Below are positions 22,677 through 34,945 of a stretch of 64,000 bases of DNA, piece by piece. How positions within the stretch are numbered: the first letter of the stretch is position 1; every line of letters begins with the position of its first letter. A program made the position numbers and the translations under genes. Under the pieces are notes generated by a model, which was given only the letters and a program-made list of their open reading frames with translations, was not told where the DNA came from and ran no database searches. Source of the DNA: Rostratula benghalensis. Its lineage: Eukaryota; Chordata; Aves; Charadriiformes; Rostratulidae. The stretch is from assembly GCA_013399305.1 (NCBI GenBank), contig VXAI01000341.1, positions 539,785 through 603,784 on the forward strand. Direction: 5' to 3'.

Positions 22677-25600
22677 GGGTCAGTTAGGGGGAGTGCCCTT
22701 GTCTCCTGACCACCTAGAGGGACTGAACTTACCTTGTTCACGTTCACACACAGGCACGGGTTCCTCGCTCACCACTGTGTGAGGAGTAGTCCCTGCCCTC
22801 CTGGGCTCTTCTTACCACCAGGTGCCGGCTCCGCCGAAGCTCGCTCAGCAGCCCACCCACCAGTTGACAGCCCGCAGCACAAGCATAGGGCTTTTCCCGC
22901 CTTCAAAAAGCCTCCAAAAGGGCTTTTCCTCAGCCTGTTTTGGCTCCAGACCCCTTCCCCAATGCAGTCTTACCTTCCCTGAAGCTGGTCTCCGTGGCCA
23001 TGGACACGGGGTGTGAGTGCTCATTGCAGCAAGCCAGCAACATACATGCAACATTTTCTTGTCCCACGTGGCTTTTCAGGCAACGAGAGTATATAAGGCA
23101 TGCAGATAAGTGATGTTAGTGGCTGGATCCATCCACTGGCTGCATGGTGACTGTTCACCTGCAGAGTCAATGGAAAGGTTTTGCAAGGACTAGGCACCTT
23201 ACATGCACTGTGAATTTTCAGCTGCTTTGTTTTGAAGAAGTCTGTATGGCTTTGTTGTGTTTTTGTCATGATGTGCAGGCTCATTTAAATCCCTCCACCT
23301 CCAGGGTGGAGATGAATCTTCAGACAGCTCAGCATGGCGGTGGTGTTGGTTCGGGGCAGTGTGGTAGATGTTGATGCAGAAATGCATTGCCAGGTATGAA
23401 GCTCATTTGGGTTGTGAAGGCAGTGGATGGCTGAGCTCTGATATAAGGATGCGGTGCTTTTCTCAGTCTTATGCAGAGCTCTCAAAAAATCTGTCATTGT
23501 GGCTCAGATCCATGCCAAAACATCCACCTTCCTGGACTACGTGGGTTTCCCTGAAGCAGGCAGCTGCTTTGAACATGAGCCATGCTCTGTGTTTATTTAT
23601 TTCTCATTGGATATCAGGGGTAGTGATAACTAGTATCATAACCAGAGTAGCCAGAGCTCCTGGAAATCTTGCAGCCAGCTGGCAGTCCTCCTGTTTGCTT
23701 GGTGGCATCAGGAAGGTTCTGCTTTATGTCCTGTAGTTATCCATAGTAAGAGTTAATTGTATGCCATTCCCCATTTTCTTTCTTACTGTGCTGTTGAATT
23801 GTTGCTTTTATTTCTTTGGAATGCATGTTTTCTTTGCAGAGGGGCACCTCAGGGCATTGCCATTTATTTATAAGGTAACAGCATTCGCTCTAGCAGAAAG
23901 CCAGAGCTAACAAAGTCTCTCAAAGAGGAATGCTAAATCCTGTATGCTGGTGGGAACTCTTCAGAGTATATACACTTTAAAATATTTAAGGAATTTATTT
24001 TTTTTTTTTTCTTGGGATGGAGGGGGGAAAGAACAGTCTGAGTGATGTTTAACACCTTTTCCATTATTCCTGCTCATCCTAAAAATAAAAAGGACTTTTT
24101 AACTGGTTTTTTTTTTTTTTTTAACAACTATCTGCTGCCTTGTAAAGGAGTTTTGCTATGGAAATCAGCATGAACTGTGATTTAAAGATACCTTGAAATG
24201 TTATTCTTTGTAGGCAGTTTGAAGCTACCATATGACCTGATAAACTCAAAATCGACATAGACCCAGGATTTTTTTTTGATGGTGGGTTTCATTTTCCACT
24301 GTACTGAGTTGTACACTGCCTTTGGCAGTGGAAGTTTTCACTCACCTGACAGTGGCAACAGCTGGAAAGCAGAGTCACCCATGGCAGTGCACCCTCAAGC
24401 ATCACTAATTTAAAGTGAATGTCCTGTTATAAGGTTTGAAAAAAGCTGTTGAACCAATTCAACAAGGAAAAGAGCACAGTGCTGCATACAGCATGACACC
24501 CTTCTCAAACTTTTTTTAATCTCTTTTCTGCCAGACTAATTTTTGGCTACATGTCTCTTTCTGAAATATTTATAAGGCAAATAACTGTTTTAAATGAGCA
24601 GATGGGGGAGACATAAGACAAGCTGTTAAATTAATAAACATGTGTGGTGCTTTATCAGTAAGGGAGCCCATTTTGGCATTTCTTCTGGATGATTTGTATA
24701 GCCTATCACCATTGCACCTGGTGTAGGGACATGAAATGGGCACTTAATAATCAAACAGTGTGCAAACTCCTTCCATTATAACTTCATTATGTCAAATATA
24801 ATCGTCTATAACTAGATGTCAAATACATAACTTATGTCCAGCTTCCCTGTGGAATAGTGGCCATGGGAATGAATGGCCCTATTAACGGGAAGGAGATTTT
24901 ACTGTAACTTTTCCCCTCCTGGTACATGGTCCATTTTGTCATCTGGTATTAATTCTGAATCATTTCAGGGCTGCCAAAAAATGCCATTATATTTATATTC
25001 GTGTAATGGAAGAGTATGAAAAATAAATCGTATGTGAGATCATATTTCAGGTCTACTGATTTCCTAAAACATACCTGTTTGAAAGAGAACAGGACTGGTC
25101 TCTAGTGCTTTGATTGGTATACATAACTGGCCCTCATTTTATCCATCTGGAGATTTAAAAAAGGCAAGCAATGTGAGATAGCAATTCCTACGGGAGCCCT
25201 CTACCGCAGTTGAAGAGCTTGGCCAGTGGAAAGTCTTTATCTGCCACTGCAGCCATACTGCTTTTGTCCTTTGCTGTTTGTTGCATCTTCTCTTATGTTA
25301 CATCATGTGGTGCCTGTTTATAAAAGTGCTCCATGACATATGTGGTGAAGTGTGTCATCATCACCTGAAAGGATGGAGGATAAGAGAATGATGGGTTTAT
25401 TAAGCATATGTGTGTGTTAGAGCAGGACATAGGATCCCTGTTGTTCTGTGCAGGGTCTGTTAGTATTCACAGATTAAATAGGTATAAATTCAAAGCTCCT
25501 TTGTGAAATGCATTTTATACTTTTTTATGATTTTTTTTTTTTAATTTATGGCTTTGTTTTGGTATTAAACCCCTGGTGGAGAGCAACTCAATACTCTAAA

Positions 25601-28600
25601 TCTGGGAAGGAGATTTGTTAGTAATACAGGTAGGAAGTTGCCTCTGATACAGCACTATTGGTATATTATTGATATATTGTTACTTAATGAGTAAACATGT
25701 TTTATTCCGTTGCAGCTGGAGGGATATTATTTGTTTTGTTCTTCCTCAGGTATCAGTCTGGATGAAAAACTATCCAGTTAACATAATTTATAATAGTAGA
25801 TGACTTCTTAGTGTCTGATAGAGTTTCCCATTGACAGTACAAAATGGTTTTAAGACTAGATAATGAATAATAAGTTTACCTAACAAAATATTAAAGTTTC
25901 CTAGACTTGTGACTTGGGTTTCTGAGTGGTATGTATGTTAAAATATTTGTAGTGATGAAATAGCACATTATACCTATAGCATCTTCTGGAAAATATTTTC
26001 TTTATTCTTTTCATTTGCTGTGGTTGTTATGTTTCACTGTGTGTATGATGTATTTAAAGTAAGCAGAATACCCTTATAAAAGAAATATAAAAAATATACG
26101 TTCTGATTATGTAAAAAATGGAAGTTCTGACTTGAGACAAGTTAGGAAAAGCAACTTTTAAGACGTGTGCTATTCAGGGGTAGTCTGGCTGCCTTCTCAT
26201 AAAATGTGCAAGTATCTTAGTAGTTAATGAGCAAGTTTAGTGCTCTCGTTGAAATTCATCAGAGCCAAGCCATACATCTCTGCAAAGGCAGTCAGCCGAT
26301 TTCCCATACCAGCCAATCATGTTAGGCTCAGACATACTGCTGTTGACTGCACTGAGTTGAAGAGTTTTGCGTTCGTTTGATGGCTCTTCAACTGTGCAGT
26401 GGGATTTTCTGTAGGTAAGCAGGTTTTTTACATCTCTTGGAACCATCTTGGGTTGAATCAAAAATTGTTGGAAACGAGAGATTTCCACCAGAGTCAGTGG
26501 TCTAATACTTTCTAAAATGTTTGGGTTTAGAGCCTGCTTTGGCCCTTGTATTTCCTTTAAGCAGGTTGTTGAATTTTGATTCTTCCCTTTGTGAGTTGTT
26601 TGTTACAGAGGAATTCCAGTGATCTAATACAATGCATTCACGGGGGAATTTATGCTTGTGAACTGAATACATCACCCTTGAAATGTGCTTTTGGAAGTCA
26701 TAGACTTAATAAATGAATACTAAAGACTGATTTACAGATAAACATTATGGAGCCCTGTTGCTCAGACTGTAACTTGGCTCCCTCATAAGAGGCCTCATGA
26801 CTTGTCTTTCAGCCAAGTAAAATTGGCTTGATAACTGCAATATTTGCTCAGAAGTCAAGAACTGCAATCCTCTAGCTTCAAACGGTCTGTTATTGCCTTC
26901 TGATTGGCTTGATGCAGTTCATTCTCCTTGAAAACTCTCAAGAAGCAATATTTAAAAGAATTTGATTGCATTTGAGAAGAGAGATTAAGGTTGGTTAAAA
27001 GTAATTTTAAGGGTTAGAGGGCCTGTATGAGGGTGAAACAGCCATGTTGGCTGAGGAGCTTTAAGGGATGGAGAGAAGCAGCTGGACTTGAGGCAAGGAG
27101 AAGACTTTGCCCTTACCCTTTTTGCAGATATGGTACATGGGGAGTCTTATAGAGGGCTCTAGATTAAGCATGTTAATTTCTAGCAAGTATATCCCTTGTT
27201 TCATTGCAGCTGGGTTTTGGAGAAAATTGCTTGTGCTTTCATCATTAAAAAAATGACCACAATTATGGATATGGCAGTCTCTCCTTTAGATTTTCTCTAA
27301 GTCCTGGTTTCATCTTTATTTCCTTATGAGCACTGGTTTGCATCTGTGTGTGTGTATGTGTCTGCATTATGCCCACGAATTTAGTAGTAGATATGCAGCA
27401 AAATAATACTGAGTAAACAATTATGTTTCATTTTCTGGAATAAAAGGAATATGTGCCCATAAATCTTCTTCTAAATAATCTGTGTTGGAGATTAAAGAAG
27501 GTGAAGTTTCTAAATTTATGAAGGCCCTTCATGCTGGAATCCTGTGTGCCACTGAAGTGTAGCAAGCTTATTTATATTTTATTGTGCTTCTAGATCAAGC
27601 TGCATTATTATGGGCTGCATTCCCCTGACACTAGAGCTGTTGCTAAGGAAGACATACATTATGTTAGTATTTTGTAATCGTAACTATGCAAGCTGGATTC
27701 TGTATATTGAAGAAGTTAAGGAAAAAGTGGAAAAAGAGAGGTTAATGCACCATTTTGATTAGAGCCTCCACAAATTGTCACATTTAGAGGCAAAAAGTAA
27801 GCTTGAATTTGAGAAGAATTCACACAGAAAATGGGAGAAAACCAAGCAATTGAAAGAATTTGTTCACTGAACTTTAAAATTGCTCAACAGTAACAACTAC
27901 TGGAAGTACGGCTAAGAGGGAATCTGGCAGAAGCAAACTGAATGCTTTTACCAGATACATTCAGTAAAGAATTTCTCAGTCGTCTTGTGTCTTTATTTTG
28001 ATCATGTAAACAGAGCGTTCATCCTTAATTTCCTGACCATTTCCAGTGCCAGTATCTATTATGTGATTTTGATTCATTTCTGAATCAAAAAATCTGAATC
28101 TGTTCCTTCTAATTAATTTAGACTGATTCACTAAGAATCTACCATCAAGTAGTAGCCAGGACAATACATAAAGTAAAAAGGCAACATGATGCATTAGCTT
28201 CATTCAGTGTATGGAGTCAAAGAAAAGGCCAGAGTATCGAGCAAGATACTGATGTCCACACTGTTTATTTTAAAAAGATCACTCAATAGACTATATTGAT
28301 GAGTATTATAAACATGTTTATTTTTACACAACAAGTACAATAAACAAGGAAGGATATTTGCATTCCTCCTAAAGGAATGTTCTGAACCGAGTTTCCCCTT
28401 TTAAAACTGTTTTCTCATTAATACTGCTGCCAAGGCTTGAAGTAGATTAAGAGGGGGAGGATTGGATAGGTAGGGGCTCATCTCAATTCTGGCATGCATT
28501 GCCCCTAACTGATTGGACCAGAACAGTGTCCTCAGTAGTATCCAGGGTTATGGCCATGGCACCTGAGAGTAGATAAGTTCTGCCTCTCCCATTTTCAAAC

Positions 28601-31600
28601 ATTCGGTACACTGACGCTGGGTTTGCACCTGGATTGGATACAGTGATGATTATCCACTCTTAATCTCAGCTCCTAAATTAGGAGGCACAGAGCATGTAGC
28701 CCACCCAGCTGAGGTCAGTAGTGGCCCTTGAGCAGGGCTGGGAAACCTACTGGGGGCTTGCCAGCATCCTACCTCTGTTAGTGGTTGTTTAACATCAGTT
28801 TCCCTTTGACCCTGCCACAATGAGGAGAGCCACTTTTTCTCCCTTGTTCTCTCCCTTTCTTCCTCACCATCCTTTTTCTCAAACCTTGTACACTGGGTTC
28901 TTTGAACCTTAAGAGGGGTTTAGGAAAGTTAATATTACATTTTCCTGGTCAAGGGTGTAATAAGTCATGCTATCTGCATTGCATGCACCTGATCATAAAA
29001 TCCATCAAGAAGCTAAAATGCTGGCCTAGGAAGTGTCACTCACTGGGGCAAATTAAATATGGTGTGAAATGAGAGTGGGATAGGGGGGTGATAGGGACAG
29101 GCTGCATTGTATGGACAGAGAAGGTGGTCATGGCTTCTAGAGAAAAACAAGATGAAATGGAAAAAATAGGAAGGAAAAAATGGGGTGGTTTTTTTTAGAT
29201 AATACTTTTATGTAATGTATAGAGAGATTTAAAATCCTTTAGCTTTGGACAGTTGAGATTTTCACTGCATTCAGCAACTATGCACAGACTAATCATGTAA
29301 AATTTATATTCCTGATTTCCCACCCCAGGCATCCATTCCTATCTGCTTGCTTCTTCACAGCTTTTGCACCAAGTTGCTGCAATTTGACAGCAAAAATCCA
29401 GAGGTTTCCTTGAGCATCATTAACCACACCTAAACCGTTCTCTTGGCAATAACAGAGCTCAATGCAACCCAAACGTTGGGAGGAGCGCAATGTGCTCATC
29501 CAGTTTTTTAAACCCGAAGTCTCCTTCTCAACTTGGCCACCCAGATCTTCAGCTCATGTTCTGTTCAGAACAGAATACATGTGACTGCTGACACCCAAGG
29601 CCATGGGCAGGGATGTTCAAAGTCCTTGGCTTCTCCATGATCCACCCTGGTTTTAAAAAGTGTATGTCTCCTTATGGACTAAGGTTTGTGCTTATCATTA
29701 AAGCACATTGCTCCTCCACATTGTGTTTCATTAAATAACTGTAGTTTGGTGTAGATATTCTGCATTTAAGCTGACAGGGCTGACATTGTGAGTATTTTGC
29801 AATCATTTGTTTAATTAGCTGAAGCTCTCTTGGGAGGAGTTTATGAAATGGCATACTCATAAAATCTGCTTTGCTTTTTTTTTTTGATGGAAGGCTCATA
29901 ATGCAAAACATTAAAAAGTGAATGTAAAAATGGAAAGCAACAAAACTTTTTCTGTTAATGGGCAATGCCGCAGTAACAAACTCTCCCAAATACAGAAAGG
30001 AAATGACATTGGGGAAAATGACCAGCAAGATGGAAAATTTGAATTAAGTCTGCACAACTGTCATGTCTTTTCTTTTTTTTTTTGTTAATCTGTACTGCTT
30101 CCCCTCTGTTTTCTTTTAGTGCAATGCTTAATAAGCTTCTCATTTGTTCAGAGGTTAATTCTTTTTCTAATCTACAGCTATTTTTACAAAGGTGTTCATT
30201 ACTGAAGTGAACAAAGGCTGGAGAGTAGAGAATGACAGGTGCTGAGCCTTGTTTAGTGGGAAGGGCTTTTTTTCTTACAGTGAAATCTCAAGGCCCCACT
30301 TTCAGATGCAGGGCTTCTGTGTCAACTCCTTTCTGCTTTCTGCTTTCAGTGAATTGGTTCCTGGGAGGGAAATGAAGTTTCTGCTGTAACACCGGGGCTG
30401 TGCTGTCCTGTCTGCTCAAATAATTCACTTAGAGCCCCTTGTACTCCCATCTAACTATACACAGAGACTACCAGTTTCTATTTTGATACTTCTGCCCATT
30501 GAAATCCCTGAGAAATTAAGATCCTAAATATTTAATGACATCTGACTTATATTTGTGAGTCCCCATGGAGCAGCAGTCTGCTGCATGCATGGTCACAGTA
30601 TGCACTCATTGCTTGAGACAGGCTCTCCTGCTTGTTAGTATAGCAATAGTCAGAGTACTTGAAGCCCCTGATGCTTTTCTGTAGTGTTTGTAGACCATGC
30701 AGAGCACACATTAATCATATAGAAATATCTATTGCAAGAAATTAGGGTAGCAATGCCAAATTTTGCTGCTGAACTGCAGTGCTGGGGAGCAGGCAGCATT
30801 GGTGGAGCAGGGGCTAGCTTGGCATGGGAATGTCTCTCTCATGCTTGCCCTGGCAAATGGAACTAAACAGAACAGCAAGAGCTGAAACAGCTTTTAGAGG
30901 AATAAAGCCTGTGAAAAACCCAAATGAATGATGGCATGCCCCAATAATTGAAAGCAGGACCCCTCTTAGACAGCATAGTCCTTTTAGAAACAATGTAGTA
31001 TGCCCCATCTCCAGGTACTCCTCTGCCTATGCAGTCCTTCACCATCCTGGGGCATGGCCTTAATAAAGGGTCGATCCTTCCAAACAGTGGGAAAAGTTGG
31101 GCATGACCTTGGAGCCATTGCTTGTCATCCATATACCAGATTTTATTGTTATTAGATCCAGAAAACATGCTCCCAGAGGTCTGAGTTTTGCTTTTAAGAC
31201 AACACTGGCATGGCAAGGAGGCAAAGCATGGTATTACAAAGCATTTTACCCCAATTGGAAGCTGGCTCAAAGCTACAAGTTTTGCAAAATTTAAATAGAA
31301 GTGGAAAAGAAGAAAAATGTGGGAGGAAGGGCAACACAGGAGAAAACAAAGAGCTCTGTGAACAGCTGATTACTGCAGATTGCATTCAGCTGCACAAGAG
31401 GAGCTGGGAGGATACTGAGCATGTTACATGAGTAGCAAGGATGGAGGAATGGAGGTGCATGCTGAGCTAGGTAGATTCTCCCACCCACTGAAATTTAGTC
31501 TTTGAGCATCCAAACAAAAAGGTTGCTTTTATGAAGTGACTTTCTTGTCCAAAATGCTTTCTCAGTGCTGGACCGCTTTAAGAAATGGTAGTGCTTGTCC

Positions 31601-32685
31601 TGCCTGCCTTGGCAGCATGGTAGTCCCTCTCTGGGAGCATGCACTCAAAGAGTGCAAATAGGTTCATGACAATTAGTAAAGCTCTTGTGTTGCTGCAGGC
31701 ACTGCTATTTGTGACTCTGAGCGGACTTTCAATAGATGTACAGACTCACACCTGGCATGAAAGGGCTTTCATTCAATCAAGTAATGTCAGGTTAAAAACA
31801 CTTGTCAAATACCTGTCTCCTGACTGCCCTGGAGTCCAGAGGTTGTTGAAAGGTGAGGGTGGGTTGCATCCATGAGTTTCAACTCTGGGCACATGGCCAC
31901 ATGTCAGATAAGTGAGCTTTAGTTTGTGGCTGCCTGGTGGTGTTTGAAATGTACCCACCACCTGGCACCTCCCTATTTCAAGGACAGCAGGATGGGGTAA
32001 GACCAAGCATCCAAGCTTGCTACAAAAGACAGACCAGAAGGTGTTCCTAGTGAAGAGCATAAGTTACAGTTAGAGTCCTGGGGTTCTTTTGTAGCCAAAT
32101 CCTGTCAGAGATATAGTGGTATCTCTAGGCTGTTTTTCTGATCCACACTTCCAGCCCAATCCCCAACTGTTGCTCATGTAGAGCCTTATCCTAGAGGTGC
32201 TGACCACCCCTGGAGTAGTATAGCAGGGGGAGAGGGCGGTCTGTGAGTACCTCAGCCTTCAACTTACTATTTGGGTGTGTAGCAAAAGCATCCCCTGCCC
32301 CAAAACCCTCACCCCCCACCCCGGAGGTCCGCAGGGCATAAAACAGCATCTCTTGAACTCCAGTACAAAATAGATATAAGCAACGAGCAGCTTCAATTGA
32401 GCATAATTGCACCTATGTTGATGCCTGTATAGTTGGTGGCACCTGCACCCTGACATCCCTCCGGCAGCACCAGTAACCTCACTGCTTTGCTTTGCAACAG
32501 TTCCTATGCCAGGAAGCTTGCATTGGCACAGCTGTCTTGGCATAACTCTAAAATAACTTGGCAAGTAAGCTCTGCAGTCTTAAATTCTTGCCTCAGCTGG
32601 GATACTTAATGAACTATCTACCTGCACTCTTTGATCTTTGCTTTGTTCTCCAGTTTTGACAGAATTGTCATTTGTTCACACATCA

Positions 32686-32714
32686 AGAAAAAAAAAAAAA
32701 AAGAAGAAAAAAAA
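32686..32714. repeat. A-rich tract
   Basis: Nearly pure A with a few G, directly upstream of the G-rich run at 32720. Together they form a purine-only stretch of the + strand of about 60 bases with only a few interruptions. Confidence 0.85.
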
Positions 32715-32719
32715 GGCCA

Positions 32720-32740
32720 GGGGCTGGGGTGGGGTGGGGG
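32720..32740 (+). other. G-quadruplex motif
   Basis: Four G runs of length 4, 4, 4 and 5 separated by CT, T and T. This satisfies the standard quadruplex pattern with very short loops, which favours a stable parallel fold. It is on the sense strand of the host gene, so the nascent transcript also carries it. Confidence 0.85.
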
Positions 32741-33392
32741 AAAGGGAATGGGAAGAGGATTGGAAACACTCCCTGCAATTGGCAGGCCAGCCCAGTTCTT
32801 TGTGTCCTCAGGGTGGTAGTACAACTACTGCTTCCCCATGCCTTGTTGGCTGGCAGGGAGGAGGAGAGACATTGTACAATTAATTTACTGGTTAGAGGTT
32901 GGGTTTAAACTGCATCTCTGAATTTAAATGTCATGGATGCATCTGCTCATGTACTTTGTTTCCTGAAGCTGCGTCAGGGCAATCAGAGCGAGTTGCGAAG
33001 GCGACATGGTTGTGATACCATGCTATGGAAGAGGATTCAAAGTCAGGAACTGCAAGTCACTGTCAGATCAGTAAGGATTTAGAGAAAATCTCTTCTGCTA
33101 TTCTATTGCAGCCTCAGGAGACAGGGCAGGGCTTCTGTGGGCAACTGGCCAAAAGCTAAAAAGGTAAAGAATAAAGAAAAAAAATATAGGGAACTTTTAC
33201 TAGGTCCAAAGATATCAATATATTTTTCCTCTGTGTCCACTGAAAGACCAGTGCAATTTATCAGTAATCTTTAAAGCAGCTAATATGACTGATGGGATAG
33301 CTGAGACTTTTCCATACAGCACTTTCCAAAAGGCAGAGATGCTTCACACAATTACAGCAACATCCCCAAACAAGGGTGAATCACAGTTATCC

Positions 33393-34023
33393 CCAGTATG
33401 GGAGCTGGTTGAAGTCATTGCTAGACCACTCTCTATCATCTTTGCCAAGTTGTGGGGAATGGGAGAAGTACCTGAGGATTGGAGGAGAGCTAATGTCACT
33501 CCAATCTTCAAAAAGGGCAAGAAGGAGGACCCGGGTAACTGTAGACCGGTCAGCCTTACTTCCATCCCTGGAAAGTTGATGGAACGACTTATCCTTGGCG
33601 CTATCTCTAGGCATATCAAAGATAAGAGTGTCATTAGAGGCAGTCAACATGGCTTCACCAAGGGGAAGTCATGCTTGACCAACCTGGTAGCCTTTTACGA
33701 AGATGTAACCAGGTGGATGGATGATGGTAGAGCAGTAGATGTCATCTATCTTGACTTCAGTAAGGCATTTGACACAGTCTCCCACAGCATCCTCATGGCT
33801 AAACTGAGGAAGTGTGGCCTGGACGATGGGGAAATGAGGTGGATCAAGAACTGGCTGAAGGACAGAAGCCAGAAAGTGGTGGTCAATGGGATGGAGTCTG
33901 GTTGGATCCCTGTACCTAGTGGAGTCCCTCAGGGATCAATACTGGGACCAGTACTATTTAATATATTCCATCAATGACTTGGATGAGGGAATGGAGTCCA
34001 TGATCAGCAAGTTTGCTGATGAC
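33393..34023 (+). pseudogene. CR1 reverse transcriptase fragment with one frameshift
   Basis: An open frame carrying [66 protein letters not shown] and [17 protein letters not shown]. After that, an extra C near 33968 shifts the frame. The catalytic FADD box appears in the next frame, at 34012-34023, just before the gap. Apart from this shift the domain looks well preserved, which suggests a comparatively young copy. A sequencing or assembly error near the gap edge is an alternative reason for the shift. Confidence 0.88.
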
Positions 34024-34634
34024 NNNNNNNNNNNNNNNNNNNNNNNNNNNNNNNNNNNNNNNNNNNNNNNNNNNNNNNNNNNNNNNNNNNNNNNNNNNNN
34101 NNNNNNNNNNNNNNNNNNNNNNNNNNNNNNNNNNNNNNNNNNNNNNNNNNNNNNNNNNNNNNNNNNNNNNNNNNNNNNNNNNNNNNNNNNNNNNNNNNNN
34201 NNNNNNNNNNNNNNNNNNNNNNNNNNNNNNNNNNNNNNNNNNNNNNNNNNNNNNNNNNNNNNNNNNNNNNNNNNNNNNNNNNNNNNNNNNNNNNNNNNNN
34301 NNNNNNNNNNNNNNNNNNNNNNNNNNNNNNNNNNNNNNNNNNNNNNNNNNNNNNNNNNNNNNNNNNNNNNNNNNNNNNNNNNNNNNNNNNNNNNNNNNNN
34401 NNNNNNNNNNNNNNNNNNNNNNNNNNNNNNNNNNNNNNNNNNNNNNNNNNNNNNNNNNNNNNNNNNNNNNNNNNNNNNNNNNNNNNNNNNNNNNNNNNNN
34501 NNNNNNNNNNNNNNNNNNNNNNNNNNNNNNNNNNNNNNNNNNNNNNNNNNNNNNNNNNNNNNNNNNNNNNNNNNNNNNNNNNNNNNNNNNNNNNNNNNNN
34601 NNNNNNNNNNNNNNNNNNNNNNNNNNNNNNNNNN
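34024..34634. other. Assembly gap (611 N)
   Basis: Unresolved bases inside the CR1, between the reverse transcriptase active site and the ORF2 C-terminus. The length may be an estimate. Confidence 1.
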
Positions 34635-34861
34635 AGTGTCAGGAGGATGGACCCAGTCACTTCTCAGTGACGGCCTATGATAGGACAAGGGGCAATGGGT
34701 ACAGGTTGGAACACAAGAGTTTCCACTTAAATATGAGGAAAAACTTCTTCACAGTGAGGGTAAGGGAGCACTGGAAGGGGCTGTCCAGAGAGGTGGTGGA
34801 GTCTCCTTCTCTGGAGACGTTCAAGACCTATCTGGACGCGTTCCTGTGTGACCTGATCTAG
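34635..34861 (+). pseudogene. CR1 ORF2 C-terminal fragment
   Basis: The last 75 or so residues of CR1 ORF2, open to the stop. It has [37 protein letters not shown] and the C-terminus LDAFLCDLI. It is almost the same as the fragment at 10419-10811 on the other strand. It is separated from the reverse transcriptase part by the gap, so continuity cannot be judged. Confidence 0.85.
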
Positions 34862-34945
34862 GTCAGATCAGGTCTAGATCAGGGGGATTGGACTAGATGA
34901 TCTTTCAAGGTCCCTTCCCATCCCTGATATTCTGTGATTCTCTGA

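Larger units (their letters stand above)
18558..23010 (-). mobile_element. Nearly full-length CR1 LINE, inactive
   Basis: A minus-strand CR1 of about 4.45 kb, close to full length for the family. Its 3' end lies at about 18558-18610, with the usual GGTTGGACTCGATGATC-type block read on the minus strand and a terminal ATTCTATG motif. Moving upstream there are the ORF2 C-terminus (18795-19181), reverse transcriptase (to 20163), endonuclease (20568-21473), ORF1 (22086-22676), and a GC-rich 5' region to about 23000. Frameshifts and stops break both ORFs, so it is dead. The 5' boundary is approximate. It is antisense to the host gene, the orientation best tolerated in introns because its processing signals are not read. 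Confidence 0.9.
23011..33392. other. Long CR1-free intronic stretch
   Basis: About 10.4 kb of the giant intron without a CR1 copy that I can recognise. It is AT-rich, with several poly(T) tracts (near 23998-24010, 24105-24122 and 25530-25542) and few open frames, which is unusual next to the CR1-rich sequence on either side. The open frames (for example 26237-26488 and 29672-30028 on the minus strand) have no recognisable domain. A G-quadruplex motif lies at 32720-32740. Confidence 0.6.
33393..34945 (+). mobile_element. CR1 LINE, 5'-truncated, with assembly gap
   Basis: A plus-strand CR1 that begins inside ORF2 upstream of the reverse transcriptase core, crosses a gap of N, and ends with a complete 3' end (TTGGACTAGATGATCTTTC block, then ATTCTGTGATTCT) at about 34945. 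It is sense to the host gene. It is close in sequence to the minus-strand copy at 10404-11520. Its 3' UTR has an unusual inverted repeat at 34853-34882. One base insertion near 33968 breaks the reverse transcriptase frame. Confidence 0.92.

Noticed and set aside
22109..22782. Plus-strand frames of 80-180 residues at 22109-22782
   Set aside because: They are antisense shadows of the GC-rich CR1 ORF1 and 5' region, with no recognisable domain.
26237..26488. An 83-residue minus-strand frame with a plausible composition
   Set aside because: No recognisable family, no promoter or splice support, and it sits in an intron. Treated as chance.
29672..30028. A 118-residue minus-strand frame
   Set aside because: Low-complexity hydrophobic translation of AT-rich DNA, with no motif and no supporting context.
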